64,000 nt of DNA from Cognatundibacterium oligocarboniphilum (lineage in GTDB: Bacteria; Pseudomonadota; Gammaproteobacteria; Burkholderiales; Burkholderiaceae_D): NCBI RefSeq assembly GCF_013377855.1, contig NZ_JABXYJ010000004.1, forward strand, positions 62,001-126,000, read 5' to 3'. Shown here piece by piece: positions 54,612 to 63,566 of this stretch (within the stretch, counting starts at the first letter, position 1; each line of letters opens with the position of its first letter). A program made the position numbers and the translations under genes. Under the pieces are notes generated by a model. The model saw nothing but the letters and a program-made list of their open reading frames with translations, did no database searches and had not been told where the DNA came from.

Positions 54612-55349
54612 ATGATCGTGTCCAATTCACGCACTCTGGCTCTTTTTCTTGCACTCGCCACTGCTGTGCCTGCCCGGGCCGATGCAGGAAACATCCGGTT
54701 GCTGATACAGGAGTTCGCACCATTCACTTACACGGATAAAGATGGACAAATCCGCGGCTACGTAACAGAAAAAATCATGGAAATCATGAAGCGTGCCGGG
54801 GAAACGCCCGTGATCAGCAGTACCTCGCTGGCCCGTGGACTGAGTGCAGTATCAAGCGAGGACAACACCTGTCTGTTTGCATTCCGGCGTACCCCGGAGC
54901 GGGAAAACTCCTATCAATGGGTGGGGCCCCTGACCACCGACACCTGGGTTTTATATGGCCGGAAAAACGATAACCACCTTCTGAAAAAATTGGAAGACGC
55001 CAGGCCCTACACCATTGGTTCCTATAAGAATGCCGCCACCGGCCTGCAGCTGACGGCGCAGGGATACCGCATTGTGTTTGCCGGTGTAGATGAGGAAAAC
55101 CCACGCCTGCTGGTAAATAAACGTATCGACTATTGGATCGTTTCAGAGCTGCACGGTATGCATATCGCACATCAGCAAGGTTATGCCGATGATATCGTGG
55201 AAGCCATCCGGTATAAGACGATGGAACTGAATATGCTGTGTAGCCTTCATATGGAAAAAAAGCGGATTGAGCTGTTCAATAAACTCAATAAAGACATCGA
55301 TAACGACGGAACTATGGAAAAAATTTTACGTCAATACGGAATCAGATAA
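54612..55349 (+). CDS. Periplasmic amino acid-type binding protein (SBP family 3)
   Basis: A 245-residue secreted protein. Signal peptide SRTLALFLALATAVPARA, then GNIRLLIQEFAPFTYTDKDGQIRGYVTEKIMEIMKRAGE, the family-3 solute-binding start. It ends EKILRQYGIR. No transporter genes are adjacent, so it may be an orphan binding protein or ligand-sensing partner. A CGGGGGAA site supports ATG 54612. Its stop overlaps the next start as TAATG. Confidence 0.85.
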   Translation: MIVSNSRTLALFLALATAVPARADAGNIRLLIQEFAPFTYTDKDGQIRGYVTEKIMEIMKRAGETPVISSTSLARGLSAVSSEDNTCLFAFRRTPERENSYQWVGPLTTDTWVLYGRKNDNHLLKKLEDARPYTIGSYKNAATGLQLTAQGYRIVFAGVDEENPRLLVNKRIDYWIVSELHGMHIAHQQGYADDIVEAIRYKTMELNMLCSLHMEKKRIELFNKLNKDIDNDGTMEKILRQYGIR

Positions 55350-55627
55350 TGGCACGTTCAACCAAAGCCAGTCACGCAGTACAACGCCTCAAGGAACGGA
55401 GCCAGGGGCAAATCTATGCGATGGTCAGCATGGCCGATGGCCGCTTTTTTCTGACCCGCCGCACCGGAGACCAGCCAGCGCCTGAAGTGCTGTGCGAACC
55501 GCTGGAAATCGACGACTTTGTCAGCTACGTCAACAGTCTGGAAAAACAGGCTGCTAAAAAGATCAGTAAACTGGATCAGGCATTTGAACAAAACCTGCAG
55601 CGTGCCAAAAATAAATCCTCTGTCTGA
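55349..55627 (+). CDS. Small hypothetical cytoplasmic protein
   Basis: A 92-residue basic protein that I do not recognise. An N-terminal helical segment (SHAVQRLKERSQGQIYAMVSMADGRFFL) is followed by a short beta part and a charged C-terminal helix (KKISKLDQAFEQNLQRAKN). No signal or membrane span. It starts at the TAATG junction with the binding-protein gene, so the two are translationally coupled. Confidence 0.65.
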   Translation: MARSTKASHAVQRLKERSQGQIYAMVSMADGRFFLTRRTGDQPAPEVLCEPLEIDDFVSYVNSLEKQAAKKISKLDQAFEQNLQRAKNKSSV

Positions 55628-55664
55628 ATATTTAATCACTGTATTGTCATTGAAGGAATCCACC

Positions 55665-56108
55665 ATGAAACCTGCCCTTTCCGCCATATTGCTCAGCACC
55701 TGCCTGATTCTGCCAGCCAGCAGTGTCATGGCACAGATGCAAAGCGATACCCAGGAAGTCAGCAGCCGCCTGCAAAAAATCGACGTAAAAACCGGCAACG
55801 GTGAAGAAATCCAGTCCGGCAGAACAGCCGTCGTCCATTACACCGGCTGGTTGCATGACCCACTGGCAGCAAAGGAACACGGTCAGCAGTTTGACAGCTC
55901 GCGGGGCAGGCCGCCGTTCAGTTTCGTACTGGGATCGGGGAAAGTGATCAAAGGATGGGAGCAGGGCGTTGCCGGTATGAAAATCGGCGGCAAGCGAACG
56001 CTGATTATTCCGCCGGAGCTGGCATACGGCTCACGAGGCGCCGGTGGCGGCATCATCCCGCCTAATGCAGCGCTGATTTTTGATATCGAACTGATCGACA
56101 TCCGCTAA
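55665..56108 (+). CDS. FKBP-type peptidyl-prolyl isomerase, periplasmic
   Basis: A 147-residue FKBP. Signal peptide KPALSAILLSTCLILPASSVMAQ, then a single FKBP domain with VVHYTGWL, FDSSRGRPPFSF, LGSGKVIKGWEQGVAGMKIGGKR, IPPELAYGSRGAGG and IPPNAALIFDIELI. All ligand-pocket aromatic positions are present. It should assist proline isomerisation of periplasmic proteins. The ATG at 55665 gives the signal peptide and is preceded by AAGGA; longer frames upstream run into the preceding gene. Confidence 0.93.
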   Translation: MKPALSAILLSTCLILPASSVMAQMQSDTQEVSSRLQKIDVKTGNGEEIQSGRTAVVHYTGWLHDPLAAKEHGQQFDSSRGRPPFSFVLGSGKVIKGWEQGVAGMKIGGKRTLIIPPELAYGSRGAGGGIIPPNAALIFDIELIDIR

Positions 56109-56128
56109 ACTACCGCAGTCATATCCAG

Positions 56129-56437
56129 TTACACGATGCGACGCTCATCGTGTTGCGCCAAAGGTACTGACAATGTCTCTTCCTCGCGCAGTATCACCGG
56201 ATCAAATATGTAGATAACATAGAAAAAGCAGGAAACCGCCAGCACCAGCGCCAGCGTGCCGACGAAAAACAGGGGTTGCAGGCCTTCAGGAAAAATATAC
56301 TGATACCAGCCGATCAGGCTCGATACCACCATCAGCGCAAAAGTCACATTCATCAAGCGCCGGGATTTCCATCTCATGGCGGCAGCAAACAACAGCATCA
56401 CCAGTAAGGATAACGAAAAACTGATAACTCCTGACAC
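56129..56437 (-). CDS. Small hypothetical membrane protein
   Basis: A 102-residue protein with three hydrophobic segments (SLSLLVMLLFAAAM, MNVTFALMVVSSLIGWYQYIF, FFVGTLALVLAVSCFFYVIYI) and a polar C-terminal tail. Inner-membrane location is expected. I do not recognise the family. It is convergent with the FKBP gene and divergent from glpK. Confidence 0.7.
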   Translation of the reverse strand: MSGVISFSLSLLVMLLFAAAMRWKSRRLMNVTFALMVVSSLIGWYQYIFPEGLQPLFFVGTLALVLAVSCFFYVIYIFDPVILREEETLSVPLAQHDERRIV

Positions 56438-56552
56438 AGGATGACCTCTCTGTTTAAATATCTAATAATAAATTAGCATAAAAAAATATAAATTCCTTGA
56501 TTTTTTACAATCATTTTCTTTTTTACAGCGTCCATTTTCCTGAGGAAAAATT

Positions 56553-58022
56553 ATGACTTATCTGTTAGCGCTGGATCAGGGGACATCCAGTTCGCGCAGT
56601 ATCATTTTTAACCACCAGGGGCAGATTATTGCAGCGGCACAGCAGGAATTCCGTCAGATATTCCCGCAACCCGGCTGGGTGGAACATGATCCGGCAGAAA
56701 TCTGGCTGAGCCAGTTTGCAACTGCCCGCCAGGCGTTGCGAAATGCCGGTTTGCAGGCGCAGGATATCGCTGCCATCGGTATTACCAATCAACGGGAAAC
56801 CACCTTGCTGTGGGATAAACAAACCGGTCAGGTTTTATCGAATGCGATTGTCTGGCAGGACCGGCGCACGGCCAGCGTCTGCGAGTCACTGCGGGCGGAC
56901 GGTCATGCTGGAACCATCCGGGAAAAAACCGGCCTGATTCTCGATCCGTATTTCTCTGCCAGCAAGCTGCAATGGCTGCTGCAACATCTGCCGGGCGCCA
57001 TGCAGCGCGCGAAACGGGGTGAACTCGCATTCGGCACGGTCGATACCTGGTTAGCCTGGCAACTGAGCGAAGGCAAACTGCATGTGACGGATAGCAGCAA
57101 TGCTTCCCGCACCATGTTGTTCAATATCCATACCGGGCAATGGGATCCGGCATTACTGGAATTATTCGGCATTCCGGCAGCGATCCTGCCGGAAGTGCAT
57201 CCTTCCAGCCACCATTTCGGCGAAACACATCTGTTCGGCAGCCCGATTCCGATTGCCGGCATCGCCGGCGACCAGCAGGCCGCCTTGTTCGGGCAAGCCT
57301 GCTTCACGCCGGGCATGGCAAAAAATACCTATGGCACCGGATGTTTCATGCTGATGCACACAGGACAGCAAGCGGTCACATCCCATAACGGGCTGATCAG
57401 CACGGTGGCTTGCCAGACAGGAGACCAGGCGCAATACGCACTGGAAGGCAGCGTTTTTATCGGTGGCGCAGTCGTGCAATGGCTGCGGGACGGACTCAAG
57501 GCGATCCAACATTCACCGGATGTGGAGGCGCTCGCGGCCAGCGTTCCCGATTCCGGCGGTGTGGTATTTGTACCCGCATTTACCGGACTGGGTGCTCCTT
57601 ACTGGGTGCCGGACGCCAAAGCTGCGATTGTCGGCCTCAGCCGCGGCAGTACCGTTGCGCATATCGCCCGCGCAGCCCTCGAATCCATCGCCTTTCAGAC
57701 TACTGCCGTACTGCAGGCCATGATCAAAGATGCGGTATGCCCAATTACAGAATTGCGCGTCGATGGCGGTGCAGCGGCCAATAATCTGTTACTGCAATTC
57801 CAGGCCAACCTGCTGGGTATTCCCGTGGTGCGGCCGCAAGTGACAGAAACCACCGCGCTGGGTGCCGCCTGCCTGGCCGGGCTGGGTGCCGGCATCTTCA
57901 GCCATATCGACGAATGTGCATTGCTGTGGCAGACTGAACGTCAGTTTTTACCGACCATGAGCCGGGATCAGGCACAGGAATTCATGCAACACTGGGAAAC
58001 GGCAGTAGGGCGGGTGCGCTGA
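56553..58022 (+). CDS. glpK: Glycerol kinase
   Basis: A 489-residue FGGY-family kinase. [15 protein letters not shown] begins the ATPase fold. [10 protein letters not shown], the FGGY signature region [20 protein letters not shown] and the C-terminal [20 protein letters not shown] are all glycerol-kinase specific. It makes sn-glycerol 3-phosphate. No glpD, glpF or regulator is adjacent. GAGGAAAA precedes the ATG. Confidence 0.96.
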   Translation: MTYLLALDQGTSSSRSIIFNHQGQIIAAAQQEFRQIFPQPGWVEHDPAEIWLSQFATARQALRNAGLQAQDIAAIGITNQRETTLLWDKQTGQVLSNAIVWQDRRTASVCESLRADGHAGTIREKTGLILDPYFSASKLQWLLQHLPGAMQRAKRGELAFGTVDTWLAWQLSEGKLHVTDSSNASRTMLFNIHTGQWDPALLELFGIPAAILPEVHPSSHHFGETHLFGSPIPIAGIAGDQQAALFGQACFTPGMAKNTYGTGCFMLMHTGQQAVTSHNGLISTVACQTGDQAQYALEGSVFIGGAVVQWLRDGLKAIQHSPDVEALAASVPDSGGVVFVPAFTGLGAPYWVPDAKAAIVGLSRGSTVAHIARAALESIAFQTTAVLQAMIKDAVCPITELRVDGGAAANNLLLQFQANLLGIPVVRPQVTETTALGAACLAGLGAGIFSHIDECALLWQTERQFLPTMSRDQAQEFMQHWETAVGRVR

Positions 58023-58111
58023 CCGGACAAACAGGCAGCCGGGCTTGGCGCGGATCATTGCTGCCGTTATCTGTCAGACAGCGTGGGTTTCGTTTTTTCA
58101 GGGAGACGGAA

Positions 58112-58645
58112 ATGAAAGCGGTTCGATACACACTGGGTTTTCTGTTGCTGCTGGTGCTGGTTATCGTCGGTCTGGCCTTACTGCAACCGAATCATTACAG
58201 CGTCAGCCGCAGCATTCTGATCAGGGCAGCACCGGAAAAAATCTATCCCCTGATCGCAACGCCGCGTTTGTGGAAAAACTGGTCGGTCTGGAATCAACGT
58301 GATCCGGCCATGCAGATGCAGTTTTCCGGGCCGGACAGTGGTCAGAACGCAAGCTGGGAATGGAAGAGTAAAACCCAGGGAAACGGCGGCATGCGCTTTA
58401 CCAGCGCCGTGCCCAATCGGGAACTGGCTTATGAGCTGCATTTCGAGGGCATGGGAAAACCATCGACCGGTACCCTGCGCATAGAAAAAACCGGTGATGG
58501 TTGTACTGTACTGTGGGATATGCAGGGCAACACCGAAGGAAATCTGATGATGAAGCTATTTCAGCCATTTATGGATAGAATGGTGGGTTCCGATTTCGAT
58601 GGCGGTCTGAAAAACCTCAGAAAAATCGTGGAGCAGGCACCCTGA
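58112..58645 (+). CDS. SRPBCC/polyketide cyclase-like membrane-anchored protein
   Basis: A 177-residue protein. An N-terminal hydrophobic helix (YTLGFLLLLVLVIVGLALL) anchors or exports it. The rest looks like a START/SRPBCC domain: VSRSILIRAAPEKIYPLIATPRLWKNWSVW at the start, a middle beta sheet, and a C-terminal helix (FQPFMDRMVGSDFDGGLKNLRKIVE). The domain forms a hydrophobic ligand pocket; the ligand is unknown. A GGGAGA site precedes the ATG. Confidence 0.8.
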   Translation: MKAVRYTLGFLLLLVLVIVGLALLQPNHYSVSRSILIRAAPEKIYPLIATPRLWKNWSVWNQRDPAMQMQFSGPDSGQNASWEWKSKTQGNGGMRFTSAVPNRELAYELHFEGMGKPSTGTLRIEKTGDGCTVLWDMQGNTEGNLMMKLFQPFMDRMVGSDFDGGLKNLRKIVEQAP

Positions 58646-58718
58646 TTTCCGGTATTCCCGCGCAACAACAGCAGGACCAGCCATCAGGGCGGCGCATTTT
58701 ATTTCGCTATTGACTCTC

Positions 58719-59105
58719 ATGAAACTCAAGTTTTCCCTGTTGCTGGCGATCAGCCTGATCAGCAGCATCTGTTTTGCACTGGAAACCCGGACAGCTGGCA
58801 AACCAGCCGGCAGCCCGCCCGATACACCGTCCCAGTCTGTATTCGTAGTCGGCGCTGAAGATTTGCCACAGGCTGCATCTGGCGTCCGGATCGATGTTCC
58901 GACGATGGAGCAGGAAAAGGTCAGACCCTCCATCCCGGTGACGGCAGCACAGGTCTGGTCAGGGCCAGTGCCTTTGTCCGGAGTCCTGTTTGTACTGGTC
59001 GCCTCCATGCCAGTGCTGGCTTCGCTATATTTTGCTTACCAACTGTTCCTGTTCATCCGCGCCCGCAAACGCCGCTTGTCTGTCCACCACAGAAACGAAC
59101 CATAA
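58719..59105 (+). CDS. Hypothetical membrane protein
   Basis: A 128-residue protein with an N-terminal signal-like helix (KFSLLLAISLISSICFA), a Pro/Ser-rich extracytoplasmic stretch of ~60 residues, a second membrane helix (GVLFVLVASMPVLASLYFAYQLFLF) and a basic cytoplasmic tail (RARKRRLSVHHRNEP). Family not recognised. It lies between the SRPBCC gene and the BtaA-like gene in the same direction. Confidence 0.65.
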   Translation: MKLKFSLLLAISLISSICFALETRTAGKPAGSPPDTPSQSVFVVGAEDLPQAASGVRIDVPTMEQEKVRPSIPVTAAQVWSGPVPLSGVLFVLVASMPVLASLYFAYQLFLFIRARKRRLSVHHRNEP

Positions 59106-59211
59106 ATTTATTTACAGGCAGTCTGTTTTTCACGAAAACTTCATTGAACTGTCACCAGCCTGTCACCTGAGCCGCCTACAGTCTCCGTATCTATAACAAT
59201 AGCCGGAGACG

Positions 59212-60429
59212 ATGATGTCCAGCAAAGCACTGATAGATAGCGCGGTTTTCAATTCAACCACAGCTGGCCGTAAAGGCATTGCGGATAAACTGTTTGCTCA
59301 CTGGTTCAGCCGCCTGGTCTATGCCCAGATCTGGGAAGATCCGCAATCCGACCTGCAGGCACTGCAATTGCGTCCCGGTGCCAATATCCTGACGATTTCA
59401 TCCGGCGGCTGTAATGCGCTCGCTTATCTGTCGGCGGAACCTGCTGCCGTGCATGCAGTGGATCTGAATGCAGCGCATCTGGCGATGCTGAATATGAAAC
59501 AGCAGGCCATCAAGCATCTGCCCGACTATGATGCAGTGCTCGCTTATCTCGGGAACGCCGACCAGACGGACAATCTGAAACGTTATAAACGCCATATCCG
59601 CCAGCACCTGTCAGACGATGCGAGTAATTTCTGGGAAAGTCGTTCACTGACGGGCAAACCGCGCTACCACTACTTCACCGATCAGGCTTATCAACACGGC
59701 CTGCTGGGGCAGTTTATCGGCATTGCGCATGTCTTCGTCCGCATGATGGGCGGCGACATGCGCAAAATGCTGGAAGCACGCAATCTGCAAGAACAAACCA
59801 GCCTGTTTGAACGCTACGTCGCACCGGCGTTTGATACCGCATTGTTTAAATTGATCGCGCGGCAACCGCTGGCGCTGTACAGCCTCGGCATTCCGCCATC
59901 CCAGTTTGAAGCTTTGAAAAACGATGCCCGCGACGGCTTGCACAATCTATTCAAAGAAAGAATGCGTCATCTGGCCTGCGATTTCCCGCTCGATCAGAAC
60001 TGCTTTGCGCAGCAGGCGTTTGGCCGCCGTTACGACACCGGTAAACAGGCAGCGTTGCCCATGTATCTGCAGCAAACGCATTTTCCGGCATTGCGCCGCA
60101 ATATCGACCGCCTGCATGCACACCACACCACCCTGACTGATTTCCTCAGCACCCAGCCGCGTGCGTCAATGGATGCCTATCTGTTTCTGGATGCGCAGGA
60201 CTGGATGGATCAGCAACAGATCACTGCATTGTGGGAAGAAGTCACCCGCACGGCAGCACCGGGAGCCAAAGTGGTGTTCCGTACCGGCGGCAGTGAATCT
60301 CCGCTGGAACACAAGCTGCCTGCGGGCCTGCTCACCGCCTGGCAGACCGACCCAGCCCACAACAAGGCGCTATATGCGACCGACCGTTCGGCCATTTACG
60401 GTGGCATGCATCTGTATCAGAAAATCTGA
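59212..60429 (+). CDS. btaA: BtaA-like SAM:diacylglycerol 3-amino-3-carboxypropyltransferase
   Basis: A 405-residue DUF3419-family protein. LVYAQIWEDPQSDLQAL is the family N-terminal signature. The SAM-binding fold follows with ILTISSGGCNALAYL and VHAVDLNAAHLAML. The C-terminal half has YLFLDAQDWMD and VVFRTGGSESP. BtaA transfers the aminobutyrate part of S-adenosylmethionine to diacylglycerol, giving diacylglyceryl-homoserine, the precursor of DGTS betaine lipids. The usual partner BtaB (N-methyltransferase) is not adjacent. A GGAG site precedes the two ATG codons at 59212 and 59215. The family is clear; the lipid product is inferred. Confidence 0.88.
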   Translation: MMSSKALIDSAVFNSTTAGRKGIADKLFAHWFSRLVYAQIWEDPQSDLQALQLRPGANILTISSGGCNALAYLSAEPAAVHAVDLNAAHLAMLNMKQQAIKHLPDYDAVLAYLGNADQTDNLKRYKRHIRQHLSDDASNFWESRSLTGKPRYHYFTDQAYQHGLLGQFIGIAHVFVRMMGGDMRKMLEARNLQEQTSLFERYVAPAFDTALFKLIARQPLALYSLGIPPSQFEALKNDARDGLHNLFKERMRHLACDFPLDQNCFAQQAFGRRYDTGKQAALPMYLQQTHFPALRRNIDRLHAHHTTLTDFLSTQPRASMDAYLFLDAQDWMDQQQITALWEEVTRTAAPGAKVVFRTGGSESPLEHKLPAGLLTAWQTDPAHNKALYATDRSAIYGGMHLYQKI

Positions 60430-60483
60430 ACGCGTCGGCCTTGAAATGATTAACTCTCCATACGCACTCTGATATCTGCTGAT

Positions 60484-61611
60484 TTGAATACCTCTTTACC
60501 ACCTCGCATGGTGGCTGATGCCCTGTGGCTGCTGACCGCACGTTCACGCGGCGGCAACCACTGGGTCAGCAATAGCCATTGCGATATCCAGACCACCGAC
60601 ATCGGCGGCCATCCTTATCCGGTCAGCCTGCTGGACAACAGCGACTGGCAGGAAAGCTACGTATCCAGCCCGCGTTCCACCTGGCTGCGGTATGCACGGC
60701 AGGAAGCCCTGCGCCAGCTGCCGCCGCCATTATCCGCTTTGCTGAAAGCCGGATCCTGCCTGATTTTCGGCCCGCTGTCGGCGCTGCTGCAGGCCAGCAG
60801 GCTGGATCAGGCCGCTGTCATCGGCAATCATCTGGTATCGACCAATCTGTATCCGGCCTGGAGCTATGCCGAGTTACAATGCATGACAGAAGCCATGAGC
60901 ACCCGCCACCCACAACGGCCACTGATGATACGCAACATCTGCCCGGAAGTATGCCCCGACCTGATGCAGCATCTGCAACAGCTGGGCTGGAACATGGTGC
61001 CGGCGCGCATGATCTATCTGTGCGACCCGCAACAAAAATCCGTCTGGAAACATAATCACGTCAAACAGGATACCCGTCTGCTGCAGGATGGTCAGGTCGA
61101 AATCGTTTCGCAGGATCAACTGACCAGCAGCGATCTGCCTGCCTTGCGCCAGTTGTTCCGGCAATTATTCATCGACAAACATTCCCACCTGAATCCGGAT
61201 TTCAGTCTGGCATTTTTTGAACTGTGTCTGGAAACACGCTTCCTGGAGTTCAAAGCCCTGCGCTGGCAGGGACGCTGGGTCGGAATTCTGGGTTTGTATG
61301 CCCCATCCGGCAGCAACTGGCTGACGACTCCGCTGATCGGCTACGACACCAGTTTGCCACAAGAACTCGGTTTATACCGCCGCCTGATGGCATTACTGCT
61401 GCACGAAGCCCGTCAGCGCCAGCTTGGACTGCATTACAGCTCCGGCGCCAGCCAGTTTAAACGTGCCCGCGGTGGCGTTCCAGCACTGGAATACACTGCA
61501 ATCCACGACCGGCATCTCCCAAGCCGGCCCAAAAGATATATCCGCTTATGGGAAAAATTATTCCAGCAATGGGTACCGGGTTTGCTGAGACGCGCTGACA
61601 AGCTGTTATAA
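60484..61611 (+). CDS. Acyltransferase-like (GNAT-fold) hypothetical protein
   Basis: A 375-residue soluble protein. The C-terminal ~200 residues resemble a GNAT/FemAB-type acyl-CoA N-acyltransferase: a beta-rich FLEFKALRWQGRWVGILGLY strand pair followed by a helix and HYSSGASQFKRARGG. The N-terminal half (WLLTARSRGGNHWVSN, STWLRYARQEAL) is unlike known domains. It follows the BtaA-like gene by 54 bp and may act on its product. Start unclear: TTG 60484 or ATG 60508; neither has a strong ribosome site. GNAT assignment is tentative. Confidence 0.65.
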   Translation: MNTSLPPRMVADALWLLTARSRGGNHWVSNSHCDIQTTDIGGHPYPVSLLDNSDWQESYVSSPRSTWLRYARQEALRQLPPPLSALLKAGSCLIFGPLSALLQASRLDQAAVIGNHLVSTNLYPAWSYAELQCMTEAMSTRHPQRPLMIRNICPEVCPDLMQHLQQLGWNMVPARMIYLCDPQQKSVWKHNHVKQDTRLLQDGQVEIVSQDQLTSSDLPALRQLFRQLFIDKHSHLNPDFSLAFFELCLETRFLEFKALRWQGRWVGILGLYAPSGSNWLTTPLIGYDTSLPQELGLYRRLMALLLHEARQRQLGLHYSSGASQFKRARGGVPALEYTAIHDRHLPSRPKRYIRLWEKLFQQWVPGLLRRADKLL

Positions 61612-61881
61612 ACGTCGCGAATCGGCCATCAATCCTTCCGAATAGACACCCATTCAAGATTGGTAGAATCCTGAAATGTGCCATTTCTAGCCCTCCGATT
61701 ACCTGTATGAGTATGCTTTAGCCTGTGGATAAAGCGCTGCATATCCCCAGACGGTTTTGGGGAAAACTCCTTTTTTGACGACAACCTTTTTTTTTATCCC
61801 AAAACTATACGTCAGTCATACAAAAATTATCCGAAGACCTATCCTGCAGCTAAACGATTGTTTACGTGGATAAATAGTGAG

Positions 61882-61931
61882 TTATCCACAAAAAATGGCG
61901 CCGTTAACTATTACTACTATGTATATATAAA
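61882..61931 (+). repeat. DnaA-box/GTTAAC/AT-rich module, copy 1
   Basis: TTATCCACA (61882-61890), 12 bp, GTTAAC (61903-61908), 7 bp, ACTATGTATATATAAA (61916-61931). The same elements in the same order and near-identical spacing recur at 62476-62526. Confidence 0.8.
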
Positions 61932-62475
61932 CTAAATACTATAAACGAAGGTTTTTCCCCATATGGCTCAAAATCTGGAATTTTGTTAAGTCTTCAAGAT
62001 GACATTCTAAGAAGGAAAGTTTCTGAGATTCGTTTTTACAAATCTGTTTGAATCTGGCACATTAAAACGGCTATTCCTGAAAACCAATGCCGAAAATACT
62101 TCAACATTTTGCAAAATCCTGGCCATGGACTAACTCTGACAGATGAATGTCATGCGGTTTTGCCAAAAAACAGATTTCCGATTGCTGACTCGTTGGCAAT
62201 GAACTCACAAACAAGCTCATTAGATGTACCAGCTGATCATATTTATTGAATCACACCGTAAAACAGTCCGGAATCAGGCCAAAAGCAACCTGAAAACAAC
62301 AGTTTAAAAATATTTATTGTGGATAAGTGAGCCGATATCCACTGTATAGCTTGTGCGCAACAAACTCGACTGACGCTATGCTTATTTTTGTCCAGTTTTT
62401 ATCATGCAGATATACAGACTTTTTTCACCTGTTTATCCTTGTGCTAATTCAATGATTCCGTGGATGTTTTCTTAG

Positions 62476-62526
62476 TTATCCACAGCTATAAGTGATCGTT
62501 AACAATCACCACTATGTATATATAAA
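62476..62526 (+). repeat. DnaA-box/GTTAAC/AT-rich module, copy 2
   Basis: TTATCCACA (62476-62484), 13 bp, GTTAAC (62498-62503), 7 bp, ACTATGTATATATAAA (62511-62526). It is a direct repeat of the module ~595 bp upstream; sequence between the elements is not conserved, which suggests the elements themselves are selected. Confidence 0.8.
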
Positions 62527-62779
62527 TTTATTCAAGTTAACACTATCCACAAGCTGCAACAGCGAAAAAACCACAGCGCTGAATTTCCTTTAGAATGCGT
62601 TACTTACCAGACCGGAACAGTTTCAGAAGATCGAAATTGCGCCAGCTGCGGTGGTGTTTTTTATTGACCGGACTAACAGGCTAACCACTGCAGGCGGGGC
62701 CGCAGTGCGTATCGTATCTTGAATCGAATTAAGGACGGTAAGCGGGGATGAAAATGCATTTTTTACGCTGATTTTTCTA

Positions 62780-63250
62780 ATGAGTTTACGAGTATTGCAA
62801 GTACAAGATGCCGATATGATTGCCAGCTTATGGTTGCGTGGTGCTGCAGAAAGCGCGCAGACAGACAGTGCTTATCAGCCGCAGATTTCTTTAACGGAAT
62901 ATGCTGCCATTCTGCGTGACAACTTGCAAAACGGAGACAACCTGGGCTGGGGATTATTCGCTGAAGAAGATGGACAGCTGCTGGCGTATCTGACAGCCCA
63001 AGTGCGTTATCCGGAACAGGAATTCAGCCAGCAGCCTTATCTGTGTCTGCTGGATCTGGATGTGCATGTCGCTGCGTGCCGACAGGGATGCGCAGCTCGT
63101 CTGGTCAGCGCCGCAAAAGTGCATGCGCAACAACATCAACTCAGTCATATCGAGGTCAGCTGGCTGAGTGCCGACCCACAGGCAGCGGCTTTCTGGGCCA
63201 GTCAGAGAGCGACGTCCTTCCTGAGCCGTGGCCGTATTCATACCGCCTGA
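62780..63250 (+). CDS. GNAT-family acetyltransferase
   Basis: A 156-residue GNAT N-acetyltransferase. SLRVLQVQDADMIASLWLRG is the typical N-terminal strand-helix. LLDLDVHVAACRQGCAARLVSAAKVHAQQ holds the acetyl-CoA pyrophosphate loop, with a degenerate Q/R-x-x-G-x-A (RQGCAA). It ends with WLSADPQAAAFWASQ. The substrate is unknown. It lies inside the DnaA-box-rich region. Confidence 0.82.
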   Translation: MSLRVLQVQDADMIASLWLRGAAESAQTDSAYQPQISLTEYAAILRDNLQNGDNLGWGLFAEEDGQLLAYLTAQVRYPEQEFSQQPYLCLLDLDVHVAACRQGCAARLVSAAKVHAQQHQLSHIEVSWLSADPQAAAFWASQRATSFLSRGRIHTA

Positions 63251-63566
63251 AAAATTCCTTGCGAACAGATTTTTAATAGCTAAAGTTTTTATAAAAAACA
63301 GGGAGTATATTATCCTGAACAAAGGGTTGTTACAGGTGGATATGGGGTGAAAATTGAGAAGGAAGTGTCGGGTTTTTACTAGCCTCATTAGTACTTATCC
63401 ACAAATTCTTGTGAATAAATTCGATATAAAAAAAACCACCAAAATTCATGCTGAGGGTTTTTCTTGGATGCAAATGCCTGCGAATTCAGCTTCTATTGTT
63501 GTATTGCACTTTTCTTTAAGATGACGTTGCAAAAGCAGGATTTCATAGGGATAGGATGTCAGTCAT
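63251..63566. other. Intergenic region with two DnaA boxes
   Basis: About 315 bp, AT-rich, without a gene. It contains a perfect DnaA box TTATCCACA at 63395-63403 and, 6 bp on, an opposing TGTGAATAA (63410-63418, a TTWTNCACA match). This extends the DnaA-box cluster across the GNAT gene. Confidence 0.55.

Larger units (their letters stand above)
61612..62779. other. AT-rich DnaA-box region, candidate replication origin
   Basis: A 1.17-kb AT-rich interval without a credible gene. It contains four perfect DnaA boxes TTATCCACA (minus 61724-61732, plus 61882-61890, minus 62318-62326, plus 62476-62484) and two single-mismatch boxes (61865-61873, 62543-62551). A fifth perfect box lies beyond the next gene at 63395. 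Random expectation for a 9-mer in this length is about 0.01. Long A/T-only tracts could serve as an unwinding element. dnaA itself is not in the window. Confidence 0.65.

Noticed and set aside
61612-62779. Plasmid-type iteron origin
   Set aside because: No tandem array of 15-25 bp iterons and no rep gene were seen; the repeated units are DnaA boxes and one duplicated module.
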